A stretch of 64,000 nt of DNA. It comes from Panopea generosa (Eukaryota > Mollusca > Bivalvia > Adapedonta > Hiatellidae). Below, piece by piece: positions 46,701-58,084 of the stretch. The notes below the pieces were generated by a model, which worked only from the letters and a program-made list of their open reading frames with translations, did not search any database and had not been told where the DNA came from. Position numbers and translations under genes: made by a program. Position 1 is the stretch's first letter; every line of letters begins with the position of its first letter. The stretch spans positions 9,154,044 through 9,218,043 of the forward strand of contig CM055895.1 of assembly GCA_029582155.1 (NCBI GenBank), read 5' to 3'.

Positions 46701-49700
46701 CCTTTGAAGAGAAGAGCTAAAATCATACTTGTAGACATGTTTTCGTCAAATTAGTTGTTCTGTTTGTGGTGTGCCTACAATTTATAAGATATATCTGGTG
46801 CTGTACTAAATCAACTGTTGCGTCGACGTATAATAGTTCATTCACTTACAAAAATGCACTTACGGTCTTTCCCCTCTTACATAATATAATTAATAGCACA
46901 ACAGTATGATTGTTACACTATACGTGACAATTGAATGTATTTAATACAAAATATTAAGAACTTGGTCCAGTGTTCAGCAATTTACATAAGTTTCAAAGTC
47001 CAAGGAAACACACGTCTATTTCAGGTCAAGTGGGTAATGTGTTTATTTTGTTTTGAGTGTTTATTTGACTAGTTGGTTTAATAAAACAAGTACGCTACGT
47101 TTGTTTTGTTGGTTTGATTATTTGGCATCATTAACAATTATGATATCGAGGGCTAACAAACGATCAGTTAACATTACCACTCTTTCCTGAGATTCTGGAA
47201 TGTTAACCACTACTCGAACACGCCTATCGCTGCTAGTACCTGATAGCTTTCTCACTAGAATCAGCGGTTAGAGATGAATGGCAATGGGTCGTAATGTCGT
47301 ATACCAATCATGACGGAGATTGTGGCCACGCCGGGATTCACGACCCCTGGACTTATAGTCAGACGCGCTACCGGCTAAGCTAACCGGGCCCGGCTACAAG
47401 TAACAGTGATAAGAGGCTAACGCCAAAGATTTCCGTAAGACATGAGTTTTATTTTCATTAATATCTTTTTGTGTGTGGGCGGTTCGGTGGCTCGAAACGG
47501 AAGGGAAAATGTCAAGCATTGCTTTATGACAAGTGTCTTATTACCATAATCAATTATAAAATAGCAGTTCCTTTATTGATGTCTATTTCAATGGCTTGTC
47601 TCATTTAATTGATAATTCTAGTTTGTATCGACTTTCTTTCTCCGAAATCAAATCTAAACAACCATGGTTGCATATTTCCGTACATTATTGCAGTATATAC
47701 ATCTGCGTGCATACTTATTATTTTCTCATGTAACTTACTGTAAGCCCTCGATCAAGTATAAATGTCGATAGATATTCAAACAAATTCATGTGCATTTAAT
47801 TTGGACACGTGTCAATTTTATTAACGCACCACTTGTCTCTAGTTTTCAAAGCACATGGATATAAATTAAGCTGGGTCCCTCCATGGCCGAGTGGTCTAAG
47901 GCGCCGTCTCAAGATCACTTACCGCTCATCGCTAAGGTCGTAGGTTCGAGTCCCACCTGTTCTAAAACGTCTTCCTCCACCAAATACAACTGGATATGCC
48001 TTATATAACACAAAATGCGTTGAAAATAGCGTTAAACTTCATTCATATTTTAAGAAAAATAAGTTGGAAGTGTGAAACTAAGATATGCAGAGTGTATGCA
48101 GACCCTTTATGTTGTTTTGTTAAGAAAACTGTTAAATATGAAATACAGTCAAACCTGTGTCCGTGGCAACCTCTGTCAAGTAACCACTTGTCTTAAACAG
48201 CCACATTTTCTATTGACCGTTTATATACTTATGCGTTTAGTTCTAATCAGCCTGTATTAAGCAGCCATCTGCTTTAAGAGGTCATTTTTGCTCTTCCCCT
48301 GGAGTGACTGCTTAAGACAGGTTTGAATGTAATTGAAGATTAATATATTCGTATTGTTATAAGTTCATCATTGTAAAGATTAATCAGATGTGTGAACATA
48401 TGATTGAATTTATTGATTGAATATTTTGCGTTATGTTTATGCCATCGAGGTCTAACAAACGATCAGTTAACCTAACCACTGTTTTCTGGAAGGTTAATCA
48501 GTACTCGAGCACATCCCATCTCCGCAAGTAACGGATAACTTTCCCACTTGAATCAGTTGTGAGAGACGATTGATAATGAATGAAAATGAAAATGCAAAAA
48601 AATAAAAAATAAAAATAAAAATAAAAATAAAGATCGGACCCATAGCGGGGTAGAGGGGTAACATTTTAATTAACATTGTAACAGCTGCTGTATGAAAAAA
48701 GTAATCATTTGAAACCATGAGACAGAAGGCTACTTCATTTATCCCTTTATTAAAATGAAAAACCGTAAAACATTACATTTATTATCAATTTATTTGGTTA
48801 TAATACAGTGAATTCAAGGTTAATATTACGAATAACCAGACCCCTAAAACATAAGAAATATACGTCGAAACGTACCTACGACAATCAAGCTGAAAAATAA
48901 TCGGGAAAAGCATGCACACGGACCCACCCCCCTACAGATGTACCTGCACATCGTTTTTAGCAAAAGAACACCCCTGGTGAGAGTGATAAATGGTTTTGCT
49001 CTAAAATGTATGTAACATCTAAGACGTGTTACTACGTGTTAAAGCAAGTTTTCTGTTTAATATTAAAATCCATAAAAGATTATCTTTAAAGCAAATAGAG
49101 CTAAAATGTAACTCCTTAACTTAAGACGGTCGTTATATAAACTTACCTAATTGTAAACTTGAGCGGTCTGGCGTATGTCACTTACCCCTTTTTGCACCAT
49201 TTCGTCATGATGGATCATTTAAAATGTTTTAATAGTATGATATACTCGTATTATATTCACACCTTTTTAACCTATTCGTGGTATCGGGTACCAGTATATT
49301 GTTAACGGTGAAGACCTCTGATTCTCTGATTTGAATCATGAAGGTATAGTATCACCATTGGAAAAAGGAAGTGCTTCCGTAAAATGGCGGTTATAAATAA
49401 ACATTGTTTCTTGTTTAAAAATGCATTTTCCTTATTTTAATGCTTATGTTTTTTTATTTGAATGGCATTATTGATGTATTTTGATCATTTTGAAAGCATT
49501 GTCATGTTTGAACTGTGGTAAATTTAGACACAAACCAAATGTTGTAAACACGTGTTTCATCAATAAATTCCATAAATAAAGGAATTTGTTAAAAATAAAC
49601 AATATTTGATAGAAGTATTTCTAAGAAAAGCAGAACACAACCACCAAGGAAAAAACAAAGCGGGTGCTAGTTTAGTGAATAGAGTGTTGGTCGCTCATGC

Positions 49701-51720
49701 CAGAGGTTGCGGGTTCGGTAATCAGCTCAGGACTGGTTTTACACATAAAGCGGACTCGGGAGAGGTTCATATTTATAAACTTTGGACTTTTTTTGCAATC
49801 GAACTAAAATCAAGTTGTACACATAAAAGCAACATACTAGTATTGAACAAGGATACATATTTAATATCACCAAGTCGCTACAGTAGATCAATATGCATGT
49901 TTTATGTGTAGATAACCTACTACAATTGACATTTGTTTATATTTTATAGAATGACATCATAGAATGGGCACGTGATCATAGGGTTCACCACAAGTTCTCA
50001 GAAACAGATGCCGACCCCCACAATGCAAAGCGTGGGTTTTTCTTTGCGCATGTCGGATGGCTGATGACCAGAAAGCACCCGGATGTTAAGGAGAAGGGGA
50101 AACAGCTGGATATATCAGATTTATTGAACGACCCTGTTTGTAAATGTCAGCGACGGTAAGTTCTTAAGATAAACTAAAAGTGACACTTTGCGCCAATGAT
50201 AATTAACTTAACACTGTTTCTGAAAATAAAATGAATATGATTCTGTTAAAGGAAATACACACATAGTAGGTCTTATTAGAGTCAGAAGTATACACAATTT
50301 AATTTCATCAGTTTTTATCGATGTGATTAAAAATCATTTTCTATTTTGTTAAGATTGTTTATTCATGTTTTAAAAACTAGTGTGACTAGCGTGCCGCCAC
50401 TAGCAATATAAAACTAGGCTTGTCACCACTAGCAATATAAAACTAGGCGTGCCACCACTAGCGATATAAAACTAGGCGTGACACCACTATATAAAACAAG
50501 AGGCCCAAGATGACATGAATCGTTCTACTTGCAACAGATACTACGCTGGTTTCAGAACTCGTCCGAAATATTGCGGTTATATAACTGCTGTGCAAGTTAC
50601 GTTAAGATTCAATGAAAAATGAAGGTGCTACCGAGACTACAACATTTTCCCTATGTAACTCTATATAAAACGGCCTCAAATTTGACCTCAGCAATATAAA
50701 ACTAGACGTAGCGCCACTGGCAATATAAACATATATAGCTTGACGTTGAAATCTCCATATTGATAATCGTTCATATATGTGAACATTGATTTGATGCACG
50801 CATGATTAAGATTGATTTTAACGTTGCCCGAGGTTCCCTAAAAAGAACCGAATGAGGCAAACTGACCTTAGTTGTCATTTATAACTGATGGGGGAAACAA
50901 ATCCAATAATAACGTGAACGTTTTCTGTTTTTGTGAAGTGACCTTCTGAAACTGCTGATTCCGTATCATTGGACAAGGAGAGATAATAGTATTTCAAGCA
51001 TGCAAGGAATTATATAGAGAAGAGAAAGCAAGTGATTTATATGTAATGAACACTTGCGTATTCACGCAAAATCTCGCAAAATCTCGTTTTCTAATATTGT
51101 AACGTCCATTTATCTCAGAAATACACATTAGAAACCTTTCTTTACTCCATGGAATTCTCTACAAAACGAGACCACTCCCATCAAATTGTGATTAAAATTG
51201 TTGAAGTAGATCTTCTTGTGATGCGTATACTGCAACTAAAACATTAAGGAAAGTACCTGAGAGTTTACTTCAAATTGAAATATTCTACATTCAAAATGAT
51301 TTTGCGTGTTTAAAACAGTATAAAACATTTAAGGTTACATACATCTTACATTTTACATGCAAGAATTCAGTTGCCTGTGATATTTGAATGATTCATTTGC
51401 CAAATCATTAGTTCTGCGCAAGCTATTTTATAAACAGTTACATGTACACGGGTAAAATGTCACGTATGTCAAACATATGTTGGACAAAACATCTGTTAAA
51501 CGTATGTTTTGCATGCGTTTTGATTAACATGCGTTTCAAAACATACGTTTAACATGCGTGGCATTTTTATTTGTGTAGCAGAGAGATGCAAGTCTCCTAT
51601 CCTCGGATCATATTACATTGTAACAATCATTATTTCTCATGATTACATAATGTCGTGTTTTTCTCAACTTGGGATCATCTGTTAGCCCTCGGTGGCAAAA
51701 ACTGATGCTATTTGTTCAAT

Positions 51721-51795
<75 letters not shown>

Positions 51796-54103
51796 CAATC
51801 AATCGACTTGGTAATTTTTGCATCAGGCCAATCAAATATTTCATTCATATATAGTTTCACCATACATGCTTCTTCGTTATTGTGTTTAATCAATGCTTGA
51901 TAAACTTTTTGATACATTCTGACAGTTCTACTGAATAAGTTACTGACGAGCTGTTTTTGATTTATACGGTTTGTTATACAGTATATTTTTAAATGTACTT
52001 TCACTGAAGTGAATGAACGATGCATCAGACAATGTGTAAGTTGATTGATGCTGTTGGAGCGATCAGCGTAGTTTGTTTTGGTTTTAATTAACCATGTCTG
52101 GTTGTCTGCTAGTTTTCCTCACCGTTATTTTATTTTATTTCCATTCTTTAAAATTGATAAGACTCCACTAAATCTCTTCTACATGGTATTATTGATTTTT
52201 TTATTTACATATGTAAACTTGTTTTCTTTAATGGTTAAATCAGCTACTACATTGAATGCATTGAGTCTGTGAATAAATGATATGGTCTTAATTGCTGATA
52301 CGTTTAGTACAGACTTTCGTTTTCGTCTTTTTGTTGTGTGTGCGCTATTTTATCATGTGATCGTGTCCTTCTAAAAATTAGAGTACACTAGCCTCACATT
52401 AAGTCCGTAAGAATTGGACTCACTAGGATATAATATGAGGGCTGACCTTAATGTTTTATCTGCATTAAACTATCTTTAAATCGCCCCTTACTTTGAATAA
52501 TATCAATTATTTAGCGTTTCATCTAAACTTTGCCAACGGAAAACTGCACACTATAAATAAATTTGAATTGAATGCATAATTAATTAGAACTTCATTACAT
52601 AGACGAAAAAAAAGTCCTTAAAGCTCTCACTATATATTTAGAGGCAATCACGAAAATTGGGTCGAGTTCATTTGCTGGCTCTAACATTCTCTCTTATTTA
52701 AATTTTATTTTTCATTTTATGTATCATGATATTCAGTAATATGTACAAATGGCAGAAATGTGTTTCCTTTAAATGCAAATACCCATCCCAAGGAAAATGA
52801 ATAGAAAGAAAACAAAGCAGCCCAAAAGATACAACAAACGACAGCTTAGTTCTTTATCGATCCTGCGCCTGTGCGTTTCTTTGGTTTACAGAGCAGCTGG
52901 TAAATCACACGCTTTCATATATGACGGCCAATGGTATTTATTTAAGCTCTGATTACCGCTTCAGCCGTTTCTGTCGGGAAGGAGTGTGCTCCAGTTTATT
53001 TATCGTGATTTTGTTTGTAGACTATCCCATATACAGAGATATATGTCATCAAACTTATTCTAAACTTCTCAGTGTCTACATATCGGTCGTTATGGCAATC
53101 ATTCTAAACTTCAGGTCTCGCTATACAGTTGCATTTTGTTCTTTGTTCCATATAAAATAAGGTCTTGGATTTGCAAGGTAAAAAAATCCACATAAAATCT
53201 ATTGAATTTTATTTTATATAGCAAGAATGTATCATACCCAACATAAAAATTACAATAACTGGCAGTTGATCAGCTTATCACTTAAAGACAGTGCAGTAAC
53301 ACCATAAGATTTAAAAAAAAAGAAGTGTACAAATGTTCATAAATACATCCATCTGTTTAAAGTCACTTTTTTAGCACCAGAGATGTCTTATTGCAATATA
53401 ATATTATGCCAGTTTTTTATTTACTCGTCGGCAACAAAATATCACAGTCCCTATGAACCAATTTGAAAATATTTGAAACCAAATTACATAGGACTTTTTT
53501 AAGTGTAAGAATCGTGGCAGAAAGGGACACGACAGTATAGTGAGACCATTAGTGTACACGTTTATGGACACTCCTTGTATAAGAAATTTAACTTTGATCT
53601 GCATATTTAGATATAAATATAGATTATACGTTTTGTATGTTTTTTGTGTTCTTTTTTTCAGGTTTTACATTCCATCTGTGATACTGTTTTGCTTCGTCAT
53701 CCCGACGGCTGTTCCGGTTTATTTCTTCGGAGAATCGGTGATAGTCGCCTATTTTGTGTCGGCCATTTTAAGATACTGTTTAACCTTAAACGCAACGTGG
53801 CTCGTGAACAGTGCGGCTCACATGTGGGGTTGGAAGCCCTATGATATATCTATAAGTCCTTCTGAAAACCCATTTGTGTCGCTATTCGCTGTAGGGGAAG
53901 GTTTTCACAATTATCACCATACTTTCCCACAAGACTATTCGACTGCTGAATTCGGTTGGATTCTGAATTTATCGACAGCGGTCATAGATACATTCGCTTT
54001 TCTTGGACAAGTGTACGACAGAAAGTCTATACCAAAACAGTTGGTGAACCGCAGAAGAGAGAGAACTGGTGATAGTCAACATACGAACAAAAAACACGAG
54101 TGA
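43507..54103 (+). CDS. SCD: Acyl-CoA delta-9 (stearoyl-CoA) desaturase A, 4 coding exons, 351 residues
   Basis: Coding exons are 43507-43783, 44878-45008, 49950-50155 and 53662-54103 (277, 131, 206, 442 nt; total 1056 including stop). All introns are GT-AG and frames join cleanly. The enzyme inserts a cis-9 double bond into palmitoyl- and stearoyl-CoA in the ER membrane, using O2 and cytochrome b5. Di-iron ligands are complete: HRLWAH (109-114), HRVHH (146-150), NSAAH (254-258) and HNYHH (287-291), with the same spacing as I recall for mammalian SCD1, shifted by 7. Hydrophobic stretches flank the boxes as in the four-helix family fold. Residues 1-60 form an acidic, soluble N terminus. Introns hold SINEs, MITEs and unclassified repeats. 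ATG 43507 follows an acceptor-like tttttacag, so a 5' UTR exon lies upstream, not located. Exact substrate preference cannot be read. Confidence 0.95.
44200..44466. repeat. Diverged tandem repeat in intron 1, about 57-bp unit
   Basis: CTCTGTTACCTGTAATATGATAC-like and ATTAATGAATCTT-like blocks recur four or five times; similar sequence resumes at 44790-44865 beyond an insert. Confidence 0.65.
44468..44790 (-). other. Insert in the intron-1 tandem repeat with a protein-like minus frame
   Basis: 44466-44570 is more GC-rich than the surrounding intron. On the minus strand it reads SIESGIRLPEKLLDSES and then a Ser-rich stretch ending AEVWTVK without a stop. No family is recognised. It could be a captured exon fragment. 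Confidence 0.3.
44878..45008 (+). CDS. SCD: Desaturase A, coding exon 2 (His box 1)
   Basis: Acceptor ctttcag. Encodes TFCLYCMSGLGITAGAH and RLWAHRSYKAKIPYR..., containing His box 1, and ends MAFQ before donor gttggt, phase 0. Confidence 0.95.
45370..46740. repeat. Intron 2 repeat with three or more internal units of about 160-230 bp
   Basis: Units carry AATCAA(G)GGC(C)GTAACGCTGTC-like, TGGTTCAAAAGCT, TTCTGACCA(A/T)GT(TTGG) and GATACAGTGTTTACAAGGCAAA blocks at about 45710, 45840, 45995 and 46145. It ends in GACGGACGGACGAC and GGAGGACGGACAGACC. This layout is typical of unclassified bivalve interspersed repeats, but no class is proven. Confidence 0.65.
46207..46426. mobile_element. MITE nested in the intron-2 repeat, TA target
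   Basis: The left end GTCTATCCCAGAACC and the inverted right end GTCTGTAGAACGAACCC share GTCT, GAAC and CTCCCGA blocks over about 40 bp, with TA on both sides (46207-46208, 46425-46426). It splits the host unit between GAGC and TGTCCAAGCTTTAA. Confidence 0.55.
47143..47398 (-). mobile_element. SINE family A, full-length minus copy
   Basis: Reverse complement: GTTAGCTTAGCCGGTAGCGC (A box), a GTCGTGAATCCC B-box remnant, GATTCTAGTGAGAAAGC, GGTTAACATTCCAGAATCTC and GATCGTTTGTTAGCCCTCGA. Confidence 0.85.
47874..47965 (+). tRNA. tRNA-Leu-like sequence, probably a pseudogene
   Basis: ATGGCCGAGTGGTCTAAGGC matches the A box of class II tRNAs, a CTCAAGA loop would give anticodon CAA (Leu), and GTAGGTTCGAGTCCCAC is a good B box and T arm. 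The acceptor strands (ccctcca and ctgttct) and the anticodon stem do not pair properly, so it is likely not a functional tRNA. Confidence 0.5.
48144..48331. mobile_element. MITE with CAGTCAAACCTG ends, copy 2, TA target duplication
   Basis: The left end CAGTCAAACCTGTGTC and inverted right end CATTCAAACCTGTCTTAAGC pair, with TA at 48144-48145 and 48330-48331. Internal CTTAAACAGCCAC and TTAAGCAGCC blocks recur. Length 184 bp. Confidence 0.75.
48438..48577 (-). mobile_element. SINE family A, 3' part, minus
   Basis: GCCATCGAGGTCTAACAAAC, GATCAGTTAACCTAACCACT and CATCCCATCTCCGCAAGTAA match. It is cut at the GAGACGATTGA position, followed by an A-rich tract at 48590-48632. Confidence 0.8.
49345..49520 (+). 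repeat. R3 3' part
   Basis: Close match to 7390-7570, including AAGGAAGTGCTTCC, ATGGCGGTTATAAATAA and ATGCATTTTCCTTATTTTAA. Confidence 0.85.
49660..49815 (+). mobile_element. SINE family C
   Basis: GGGTGCTAGTTTAGTGAATA, CTCATGCCAGAGGTTGCGGG and GTTCGGTAATCAGCTCAGGA parallel 8360-8545. Confidence 0.65.
49950..50155 (+). CDS. SCD: Desaturase A, coding exon 3 (His box 2)
   Basis: Acceptor attttatag. Encodes NDIIEWARDHRVHHKFSETD, then DPHNAKRGFFFAHVGWLM, ending CKCQR with donor ACG|gtaagt, phase 2. HRVHH is His box 2. Confidence 0.95.
50392..50490. repeat. Short tandem repeat in intron 3, about 30-bp unit
   Basis: CACTAGCAATATAAAACTAG recurs three or four times, with a related pair at 50690-50730 beyond an AACAAGAGGCCCAAGATGAC block that resembles the ends of R2. 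Confidence 0.65.
51002..51425 (+). repeat. R3 5' part
   Basis: Matches 6895-7310: AAGGAATTATATAGAGA, CGCAAAATCTCG, ATTTATCTCAGAAATACACA, TTAAAATTGTTGAAGTA and CAGTTGCCTGTGATATTTGA. Confidence 0.75.
51668..51815 (+). mobile_element. SINE family A 3' end with (CAAT)n expansion
   Basis: GATCATCTGTTAGCCCTCGG and TGGCAAAAACTGATGC, then about 22 CAAT units at 51716-51805. Confidence 0.8.
51830..53130. other. Intron 3 sequence without recognised features
   Basis: AT-rich; short frames without domains. Confidence 0.4.
53130..53505 (-). repeat. Interspersed repeat R1, minus copy
   Basis: Reverse complement gives TTGGTTTCAAATATTTTCAA, AATTGGTTCATAGGGACTGT, ATTGCAATAAGACATCTCTG and, at the far end, ATCCAAGACCTTATTTTATA. 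Confidence 0.8.
53662..54103 (+). CDS. SCD: Desaturase A, last coding exon (His box 3)
   Basis: Acceptor tttttttcag. The split Arg codon is completed, then FYIPSVILFCFVIP, the hydrophobic VAYFVSAILRYCL segment, NSAAHMWGW, GEGFHNYHHTFPQDYS and a basic end RRRERTGDSQHTNKKHE, TGA at 54101-54103. Confidence 0.96.
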
Positions 54104-54193
54104 TTAGTTTTGATATCAATGCACATGTGATTTATTTTTGTGGACATTTTCGAAAAAAGTCTCATTGGTAACGTTTTATTTCTATAGCGCCTA

Positions 54194-54199
54194 AATAAA
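54194..54199 (+). promoter_or_regulatory. Candidate polyadenylation signal of desaturase A
   Basis: First AATAAA after the stop, 91 bp downstream. If used, the 3' UTR is very short and cleavage would fall in or beside the MITE at 54227. Confidence 0.5.
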
Positions 54200-54226
54200 A
54201 AAAAAACGCGTGCTGTCTAGTGTCTT

Positions 54227-54468
54227 TACTGAACGGAATAGCGAACCCGCCACTCTGACATTTTATGTATTGTCTCAAAAGGCAATTTTCTTGAAATTTA
54301 GACTTGCATTAAAAATTACTTTTAGGATAACTATGACTAAATCTGTATTATGTAAAATCAATACATACTTGTCTGTTGATGTCGTATACAAATTTTAATA
54401 ACGCGTATTAATATTTTGACGAAAATATTGGAAATACAAAAGTGGCGGGTTAGCTGTTCCGTTCAGTA
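54227..54468. mobile_element. MITE with 26-bp terminal inverted repeats, TA target
   Basis: The left end CTGAACGGAATAGCGAACCC and the inverted right end CTGAACGGAACAGCTAACCC both continue into GCCACT, with TA on the outer side of each (54227-54228, 54467-54468). Length about 240 bp, non-coding. The TA duplication fits the Tc1/mariner group. Confidence 0.85.
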
Positions 54469-54469
54469 T

Positions 54470-57400
54470 ATGTAAATGTATATGACTTATATACTTAAAT
54501 TGTAAAAGTTGACGGCATCCACAATAATTCTGTGAGAGGTTTTAAAACATATACAGTGGATCTACTGAGTGACATTGTTTTATGCCTGAACAGTGAATTA
54601 AACACATGGAAATAAACATGTTTATACGTCGATATGCCAAATCGTCAATATTATTTATTTTTCTGAAGAAAAAAAGAAAACATACATTTTTTATGAATAA
54701 TTATAAAAAAAAACGTTCATCAAAGATATTTTCATTATTCCTTCCATTTGTATTATTATCTGTTGTTTTATTGGTTGTAACTATATTCAAATCGATTTAT
54801 TTCTTTTATTGAAATGCACATAACATTACATTCCATTAACAAAACTTAAAAAAAAACAAACTCATGGCACCTTTGGCCAGTGTATGAAGTGATAGTCGCT
54901 CGTGTGTCCGGTCAAATCCGGAACACTAAATGTTAGATGGACATATTTACATAGATTTAATAAAAACTGAATACTTTTTATTTTGCATAAAGTTAATGAA
55001 TTTTAACTTAATTGACCGTTTATAATAATATGATTTAATAACATATTCAAGAAAATTTGCGGCATTTTTTGAGATTGAAGTTTATTTATTGATAAATGGA
55101 GTTAATTTGTAGAATTTGAATGATTTCCCATGATTGATAATTTTATTTATGGTTCGGGCAACGAATCTAGCTGGTATCCTTGTAGGATATACATGGTTCT
55201 GCTATATTTTGGTATCTTACACACCTTTTGTTTTGGTATGCTGTAAAATATACAGCGTATGTATAAACGATTCCATGACTTGACCTGACGCTTGCTCTCA
55301 ATCAAACAAGTCGACAATCCAATCAGTGATCGTTATTGGTCGCTACAACGTATTTTCCTTAGACACCAAACCGTCTCTAAGTAAATACTATATGTTGCCA
55401 ATGGGCGGGGCAATAGTCACTCTCTGGTCAATTGTACGGGCTTAATGAAAAACGTTTTCTTTGATTTATATTTATATATTACACTTGTTTAGGTTATGAA
55501 ACCAATTAGAGATTAATTATCAATCTTCTACTTAAATTTATTTTACTGATTTCACTTGTTTATGTTATTAATGCCATCAGAAGGTACTTATAAGCATTCT
55601 TTGTGTTATGTTTTTTCTTCAATCTGTCCATTATTGTTCATTATAATTGTGTATTTAAAATGACTGAAGTAAAACGTATGTATGTAAATTGTCAGTACCA
55701 CGGTTCGGCTGTAAAATTAAGTAAATTAGAAAGAATATCATCTATTTTGTTTGCAAGATGTTCATTCTATACTTAATACTGAGATGTAGATCCGCACATG
55801 ATTAGGAAATTAGTGTTTATTTAGTGTCAGAACATCATATCCCGAGGGGTTAACATTTTTTTTATCGATTCAAGTATCATACAGACGTTAAGAGCAAAAC
55901 TACATTACAAATACTTTGAATATACAGGCCATAATTATAAATTTGACCCAGAGGAAAACATGTTACAGATAATTAAATAGCTGACGATAAGATTTAAACT
56001 ATCTTTTCAAATCTGACTCATCTGAACTTTTGCTTGTATAACGACAACAGCAGAAACTGTAAAGGATAATGATATGATAAAATTCATCTTAACGTTGCTT
56101 TAAGCTAATAGTGCTTTGAACAACTGGGTCCTGGACTATAATAACTATAAAAAAAAAACATCAACAATAATTGTACGGGAAAAGATACTTGAAACAAAAC
56201 CATCATATAATCTCATAGACTAATCCCAATTTTAAAAAATAAAAGAAACCCGATTGACGCAAGCTATATTAGCTTACAGGTATCTGCTTTTCTTAGATTA
56301 AACATTTGAAACAAAATGTATAACAGGCAAAATTAGGTCGTGTATTATTAAAAATTATATGTGTACGAACAGAAAACCAATTACATACCGTGTTACATAA
56401 AAACCTCACCAATGCGTCATCAGAGTAAATCGATACTGCCTCCTTGAGGTATACCGCGACGCGACAACTGCCACTCCTTTTTTTAAATATGGCCCTCATC
56501 TCTAGAACAGGTTTGTGTTAATCAATAACAAATAAACCAATACTGCGTAATGATGAAAGATAGTTTACTTTGAAATAGATGCAAAAACATACACGAGAAT
56601 CTAGATTTAGTGCACATAAGTACAGCAGTTCAATGTTAGTGGAGAAACAGAGAAGCGGAATAATTAGTGTGGTCTTATTTTGTAAAAAGACGTTCCGTGA
56701 CCAATAACTGGCGGTTAAAGACGATTGCTATATTTTTTGTCACATATATTTCCTATAGATAGAATTTTATGAAACTTCCCAGTATCTAATTTTAATGCAT
56801 GCAATATCAGAAATAAAAAAACACATGTAACCGTACACATTTTTGGTAAAACCTCCTCATAAACATACACGTCCTTGAAAGTTGGCGAAATGATATAGGT
56901 TAAACAAGCAACACTAAAAAAAAAACTTTACATATATGCATGCAAGTAAAATTAATTTTCATGGATTTAGTTATTATACGTTTGAATTGAACTGTTTAGG
57001 GTTTTTAAAAACAAAATCATTTCGGCAGTGTCTCAATTGATTTTCATTTTTTTTACATATTTTAATATAATGTAAGTTAAGTTTGCTTAAAACCTCAATA
57101 AATACTCTCTGATACCTATTTTAATGACATTCAAAATAAAAAATACACTTAAGAAAAAATAGCTCTTAAAGTATACCTGCGTTAAATAAACTGCATTTTA
57201 ATTGCAAAATTAACGTTTTAATACTTATTGAGCGTATTTGTATAAATATTAAGACTTCTATTATATTTCATATTCAGATAATTTGCTGTAAACTATTATT
57301 TTATACCAGTTTGTATATTTCACTTATTGAACACAATATAAGAGACCGATTTAGGAGTATCCGTAAATGATTGTGCCATCCGAAACAGGGTCAGTATAGC

Positions 57401-58080
57401 GGTATGTAGTGACTCTGCCAGGTTTCCCTTTGTACGTGGAGTTGGTGCGCATGAAAAACTATAGCAATCGTCTTTAAGTGTTTGCTCTATTGTGTAAAAC
57501 ATTTGCATTTTTTAGTATCTCACAATATAATTAATATTTGAGTATTGAAATGCTGATATTGTGTGCGTGCGTGAATTCTATATCATTGTTACCAAATGGC
57601 ATTGTGTCAATCGTGAAACATCGGGTATTTCCGTATCCTCCGTAGAATACACCTCGTGTATAGCTCTAGAATACACCAACGCGAATCGCCTGAGTTACAA
57701 GTCTGTGTTCATTCGCGTGAAAATAACAAATAATGTATCCGTCATTAAGTTGATTATATATGGCGTTGTTATATCGATTTTATTATTTATAAATTCGACA
57801 TGGGTCATATTTATAGGGAAATTTAAAATATCAGTCTTGATTAACAAATGTTTATATTTTCAACGGACATGTATATAAACAGGTGGCATAAGGGGGCCGC
57901 CATTTTGCTTTATCATGTGACTGAAAGTATTTCCAAAATGGCGCCTTATTATGTCAGAGGTCTATTGCGTAGCATAAAGGCCGAGGTGATCAGATTGGGC
58001 ATTGTGTGTGTTTATATTGTGTTTAAATTTTCTTTTCATACCTTTGAATGTTTATAAACGACATGTAGTGCAAGCAAATA
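54470..58080. other. Intergenic stretch between the desaturases, no gene recognised
   Basis: AT-rich. Frames at 56293-56499 (-), 57320-57508 (-) and 57561-57878 (+) have no domain. A weak tRNA-like sequence lies near 54865-54930. The 57590-57720 and 57880-58000 segments are more GC-rich and could be repeats of families absent elsewhere here. Confidence 0.35.
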
Positions 58081-58084
58081 CAGG

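Noticed and set aside
47874..47965. Functional tRNA-Leu gene
   Set aside because: A and B boxes are good but acceptor and anticodon stems do not pair; called tRNA-like only.
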